Source of the DNA: Pyrinomonadaceae bacterium
GTDB taxonomy: Bacteria; Acidobacteriota; Blastocatellia; Pyrinomonadales; Pyrinomonadaceae
Direction: 5' to 3'
Length of the DNA: 64,000 nucleotides
Assembly (NCBI GenBank): GCA_019694395.1
Contig: JAIBCC010000003.1
Location: 188,001-252,000, forward strand
Of this stretch, positions 61,341 through 64,000 are shown one piece after another. Position 1 is the stretch's first letter. The number at the start of each line of letters is the position of its first letter. Position numbers and translations under genes: made by a program. Under the pieces are notes generated by a model. It saw nothing but the letters and a program-made list of their open reading frames with translations, was not told where the DNA came from and did no database searches.

Positions 61341-62362
61341 TGGAAAGTTATCGAGCCATCGCCCTGCAAGTCAAAACTTTTGCCGTCAACCGCTGCCGAA
61401 CGCGAGCCGAAGCTAACGAAATTATCAAACAAACTATCGTTCGTATTGATAAGCAAATCTTTGGCAGTATTGCGTTTATCGGCTTTGATACAAAGCTCGT
61501 CGTGTTGCCTGAATATTTTTTGACCGGATTTCCGATGGGCGAATCAATTGAGGAATGGCGCGAAAAGGCTTGTCTGGAAATTGACGGCGAGATTTACGAA
61601 AAGCTCGGTGAAGTTGCCCAAAATCGCAAAATTTTTCTATCAGGAAACGCTTACGAACTCGACAAAAATTTTCCCGAACTATATTTTCAAACCTCGTTTA
61701 TCATTGCTCCGAACGGCGAAGTTGTTTTACGTTACCGGCGGTTAATTTCGATGTTTGCTCCGACTCCGCACGATGTTTGGGACAAATATCTGGACATTTA
61801 CGGACTCGAAGGAGTTTTTCCGGTTGCCAAAACCGAAATCGGAAATCTTGCCTGTATCGCCTCCGAAGAAATACTTTATCCCGAAATTGCAAGATGTTTG
61901 GCGATGCGTGGGGCGGAGGTTTTTTGTCATTCGTCTTCAGAAGTTTTCGGGATGCAAAACACGCCCAAAAATGTCGCCAAGCTCGCCCGTGCGTATGAGA
62001 ATATGGCTTATGTCGTTTCGGCAAATTCGGGTGGACTGGCGGATATTTCGATTCCCGAAAATTCGACTGACGGCGGCTCGAAAATCGTTGATTACAAAGG
62101 ATTGATAATTGCCGAAACCGGACAAGGCGAATCAATTAACGCCTTTGCCGAGATTGATTTAGCCGCACTTCGCAGAAATCGGAGACGTGCGGGAATGGCA
62201 AATATTTTATCCCGTCAACGCTTTGAACTTTTTGCCGAATCTTACGCTAAAAACTCGTTTTATCCCGCCAACACGTTATTGGACAAAAAGGCGGAACGCT
62301 CGCATTTTGTCGAAACTCAAAAAAATGTGATTGAAAAATTAGTTGAAACAGGGATTATTTAA
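61340..62362 (+). CDS. carbon-nitrogen hydrolase (nitrilase superfamily)
   Basis: The 340-residue protein has the catalytic Glu58 in VVLPEYFLTGFP and the nucleophile Cys172 in NLACIASEEILYPE. Between them the usual lysine position reads RYRRLISM (Arg133/134), so the catalytic Lys appears to be replaced by arginine, which is unusual. Length and fold otherwise fit amidases and N-carbamoyl hydrolases. In the island it could hydrolyse a carbamoyl or amide product, or be inactive. Confidence 0.88.
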   Translation: MESYRAIALQVKTFAVNRCRTRAEANEIIKQTIVRIDKQIFGSIAFIGFDTKLVVLPEYFLTGFPMGESIEEWREKACLEIDGEIYEKLGEVAQNRKIFLSGNAYELDKNFPELYFQTSFIIAPNGEVVLRYRRLISMFAPTPHDVWDKYLDIYGLEGVFPVAKTEIGNLACIASEEILYPEIARCLAMRGAEVFCHSSSEVFGMQNTPKNVAKLARAYENMAYVVSANSGGLADISIPENSTDGGSKIVDYKGLIIAETGQGESINAFAEIDLAALRRNRRRAGMANILSRQRFELFAESYAKNSFYPANTLLDKKAERSHFVETQKNVIEKLVETGII

Positions 62363-62425
62363 AAACGATTCTAACTGCATCTACTTTTTACATTTTTCCT
62401 TTTACAAAAAATTCCGTTTTTAATC

Positions 62426-62454
62426 TTGACAAAAAAATCAAGATTAGTTAGTCT
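62426..62454 (+). promoter_or_regulatory. promoter of the htpX leader
   Basis: A perfect TTGACA (62426-62431) and TAGTCT (62449-62454) are spaced by 17. Transcription would start around 62461, just before the riboswitch. Confidence 0.65.
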
Positions 62455-62471
62455 AACAATGACAATTTGAA

Positions 62472-62564
62472 CAAGGGGAGTAGATAGCCCTAAAAGGTTC
62501 GTTGAAATCGTCAATACAGTTGGAGTAGCCAGCTCGGTTCAACGAAGAAAATATCAAGACCTTG
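62472..62564 (+). ncRNA. yybP-ykoY-type (manganese) riboswitch
   Basis: The leader has the yybP-ykoY conserved order: CAAGGGGAGTAG at the 5' side (62472-62483), TCGTCAATACAG in the middle, and TCAAGACCTTG at the 3' side. P1 pairs CAAGG (62472-62476) with CCTTG (62560-62564). A 9-bp stem TTCGTTGAA (62498-62506) with TTCAACGAA (62538-62546) encloses the internal loop. The family binds Mn2+ and usually turns genes on. Here it precedes htpX. Confidence 0.85.
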
Positions 62565-62611
62565 TGCAGAACTATTTTATTGGAAATATGTTCGCACAGG
62601 GTCTTTTTCTT
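62556..62611 (+). terminator. riboswitch-controlled intrinsic terminator
   Basis: AAGACCTTGTGC (62556-62567) pairs with GCACAGGGTCTT (62594-62605), with an inner GAAC/GTTC extension, followed by TTTCTTTTG. It uses the 3' strand of riboswitch P1, so P1 formation and termination exclude each other. Confidence 0.85.
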
Positions 62612-62640
62612 TTGCGAACAAACAAGGAGAAGTAAGAAAA

Positions 62641-63519
62641 ATGTTGAATCGTTTCAAAACTGTAGCGTTGTTAGGTCTGTTGACAGGTTTGTTTCTTTTC
62701 ATCGGGAACTTATTCGGCGGTTCGTTCGGTTTGGCAATCGCCGTAATTTTAGCAGTTGCGATGAACTTTGGTGCGTATTGGTTTTCGGACAAAATCGTTT
62801 TGAAAATGTATAAAGCACAAGAAGTTACATCGAACGAAGCACCTGAGCTTTACGGAATGGTCAAAACTTTGGCGGAGCGGGCAGAAATTCCAATGCCGAA
62901 AGTTTATATCATTCCCGAACAAACTCCGAACGCTTTTGCGACAGGACGAAATCCGAAAAATGCGGCGGTTGCCGTGACGGTTGGGATTACGGAATTGCTT
63001 AACCGTGAAGAACTTTTCGGAGTTCTGGCACACGAAATCGGTCATATTAAAAACCGCGATACGCTTGTAATGACCGTCGCCGGTGCAATTGGCGGGGCAA
63101 TCAGTTTTATTGCTGATATGGTCTTTTTCAATGCTCTTTTCGGCGGCTCGGATGACGAAGAAGGCGGAAGTCCAATTGGCGGATTGCTTGGTGTAATGAT
63201 TGCTCCTTTTGCCGCAATGTTGATTCAAATGGCAATTTCTCGGTCACGCGAATTTATTGCCGATGAAACAGGAGCAAAATTGAGCGGAAATCCTCTGGCT
63301 TTAGCTTCAGCTTTAAGAAAAATTGAGGGTTGGAGCAAGGAAGTTCCGATTCATTCAGGTTCGCCTGCGACGGCACATCTTTTCATTATCAACCCGTTTT
63401 CAGGTGGTGGATTAGGCAAACTTTTCAGCACGCATCCGCAAACATCCGAGAGAATTAAACGGCTGGAAGCGATGGATTATCAATCATTTAACCAGTTGAA
63501 TTTGGCTGCTGTGAGCTAA
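62641..63519 (+). CDS. htpX: membrane zinc metalloprotease HtpX
   Basis: HtpX degrades damaged membrane proteins. The 292-residue protein has two N-terminal helices (about 10-48), the zinc motif HEIGH at 131-135 followed by IKNRD, two more helices and the downstream EFIADETGA with the third ligand. Length is normal. An AAGGAG lies upstream of the ATG. Control by a manganese-type riboswitch is unusual for this gene. Confidence 0.95.
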   Translation: MLNRFKTVALLGLLTGLFLFIGNLFGGSFGLAIAVILAVAMNFGAYWFSDKIVLKMYKAQEVTSNEAPELYGMVKTLAERAEIPMPKVYIIPEQTPNAFATGRNPKNAAVAVTVGITELLNREELFGVLAHEIGHIKNRDTLVMTVAGAIGGAISFIADMVFFNALFGGSDDEEGGSPIGGLLGVMIAPFAAMLIQMAISRSREFIADETGAKLSGNPLALASALRKIEGWSKEVPIHSGSPATAHLFIINPFSGGGLGKLFSTHPQTSERIKRLEAMDYQSFNQLNLAAVS

Positions 63520-63621
63520 ATTCACAAAAGACCCCGACAAAGTTAGGTTTATCGAACTTTGGGCAGGTATCGAACAAAGGGCAGATTTACCAAACTTTGC
63601 TTGGGGCAAAAAAGGAGGAAT

Positions 63622-63771
63622 ATGTTGAAAAGAATTTTGAAGCAGTTGTTGATGAAGTTTATCGGCAAAAAATTCGGGTTTTATCCGAAACCGAAATACT
63701 ACAAACATAAATACTACAAACCTACAAAACACAAAGGTTTGTCTTACAAATTAAAAAAGATTTTTGATTAA
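63622..63771 (+). CDS. small basic peptide with YYK repeats
   Basis: A 49-residue peptide (MLKRILKQLLMKFIGKKFGF, then PKYYKHKYYKPTKHKG) with an amphipathic basic N-terminus. A perfect AAGGAGG (63612-63618) three bases before the ATG region gives a strong start signal. The DNA before it has a repeated TATCGAAC...GGGCAG unit and a CAAAGTT/AACTTTG hairpin. Family unknown; an antimicrobial or membrane-active peptide is only a guess. Confidence 0.6.
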   Translation: MLKRILKQLLMKFIGKKFGFYPKPKYYKHKYYKPTKHKGLSYKLKKIFD

Positions 63772-63808
63772 TTTTATAAGCTTTATGAGTTACGCGGTCG
63801 AAAAAAAT

Positions 63809-63901
63809 ATATTCACAGGGATAGACAGGATGGACAGAGATTTTCTAGTTTTTTATATGAATTTTAATTATCCCTTTTATCCCCTTAATCCCTGTGAATA
63901 T
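63809..63901. repeat. ATATTCACAGGGAT inverted repeat
   Basis: ATATTCACAGGGAT (63809-63822) pairs perfectly with ATCCCTGTGAATAT (63888-63901), with GACAGGATGGACAGAG words inside. It lies in the final 229 bases, where no gene is seen. It is another member of the intergenic word system. Confidence 0.85.
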
Positions 63902-64000
63902 TGCCATTTTCTATCAACTTCGTAACTTCTAGCTTGTTGGTAGTTTCAAAAGTAAAAACTAAATTCTTTGGAAATTGAAACTACAAACTTATTCAGAACA

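Overview
The window reads as a chromosomal segment of an AT-leaning Gram-negative heterotroph, most likely an Acidobacteriota member of the Blastocatellia type. I infer this from two TonB-dependent receptors with N-terminal carboxypeptidase-regulatory domains, many secreted proteins of unknown function, PilZ, DUF5685 and DUF4112 proteins, and dense intergenic hairpin-forming 'word' repeats. No marker gene fixes the taxonomy. 

Region 1 (1-20.2 kb) is mostly housekeeping. It holds the classic obgE - small ORF - nadD - rsfS run, an SGNH hydrolase, a TonB receptor, a DUF3037/HipA-like kinase pair, rlmH with a DksA/TraR zinc finger, a ComF-type phosphoribosyltransferase, tsaD, several envelope or secreted proteins (an NTR/TIMP-like protein, a cystatin-like protein, a DUF5685 protein with an extreme cysteine tail, a WD40 protein), trxB, PilZ, an enoyl-CoA hydratase and tRNA-Ala(GGC). 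One small gene here carries an in-frame TGA and stays open after it. 

Region 2 (20.5-62.4 kb) is a roughly 42-kb catabolic island. A minus-strand block encodes DUF1838, VOC and membrane proteins, a CoA-ligase pair, DUF1330, MmgE/PrpD, an HD-like protein and a citryl-CoA lyase-like enzyme. A plus-strand block encodes a TonB receptor, a CpeT-like protein, a Tat amine oxidase, an NTF2-like protein and HyuB. Next come an orphan DNA-adenine methylase, an isochorismatase-type amidase, a second VOC protein, a CoA-transferase, an HMG-CoA-lyase-like enzyme, an MDR reductase, an MFS carrier, a second DUF1838 protein, an aldehyde dehydrogenase and a GntR/UTRA regulator. A minus-strand block encodes a two-subunit molybdenum transhydroxylase-like enzyme, a dihydropyrimidinase-like cyclic hydrolase, a bicupin and an ACMSD-like protein. 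HyuA, an acyl-CoA ligase, a second CpeT-like protein and a nitrilase-fold amidase close it. 

The island appears to be held together by one operator. Seven 20-bp imperfect palindromes, roughly TTGTNNTA-N4-TANNACAA, lie before the catabolic operons and before the GntR gene itself, several of them on plausible promoters. The enzyme set suggests opening of a cyclic, carbonyl- or nitrogen-containing (perhaps polyhydroxy-aromatic or imide) compound, followed by CoA activation and C-C cleavage. The substrate is not determined by the sequence. 

Region 3 (62.4-64 kb) has a yybP-ykoY-type (manganese) riboswitch with a terminator platform before htpX, then a small basic peptide gene. At least seven families of short words form inverted repeats between genes throughout the window, and some have entered coding sequence. 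One IS3-family remnant and one frameshifted PIN toxin are the clear broken genes.
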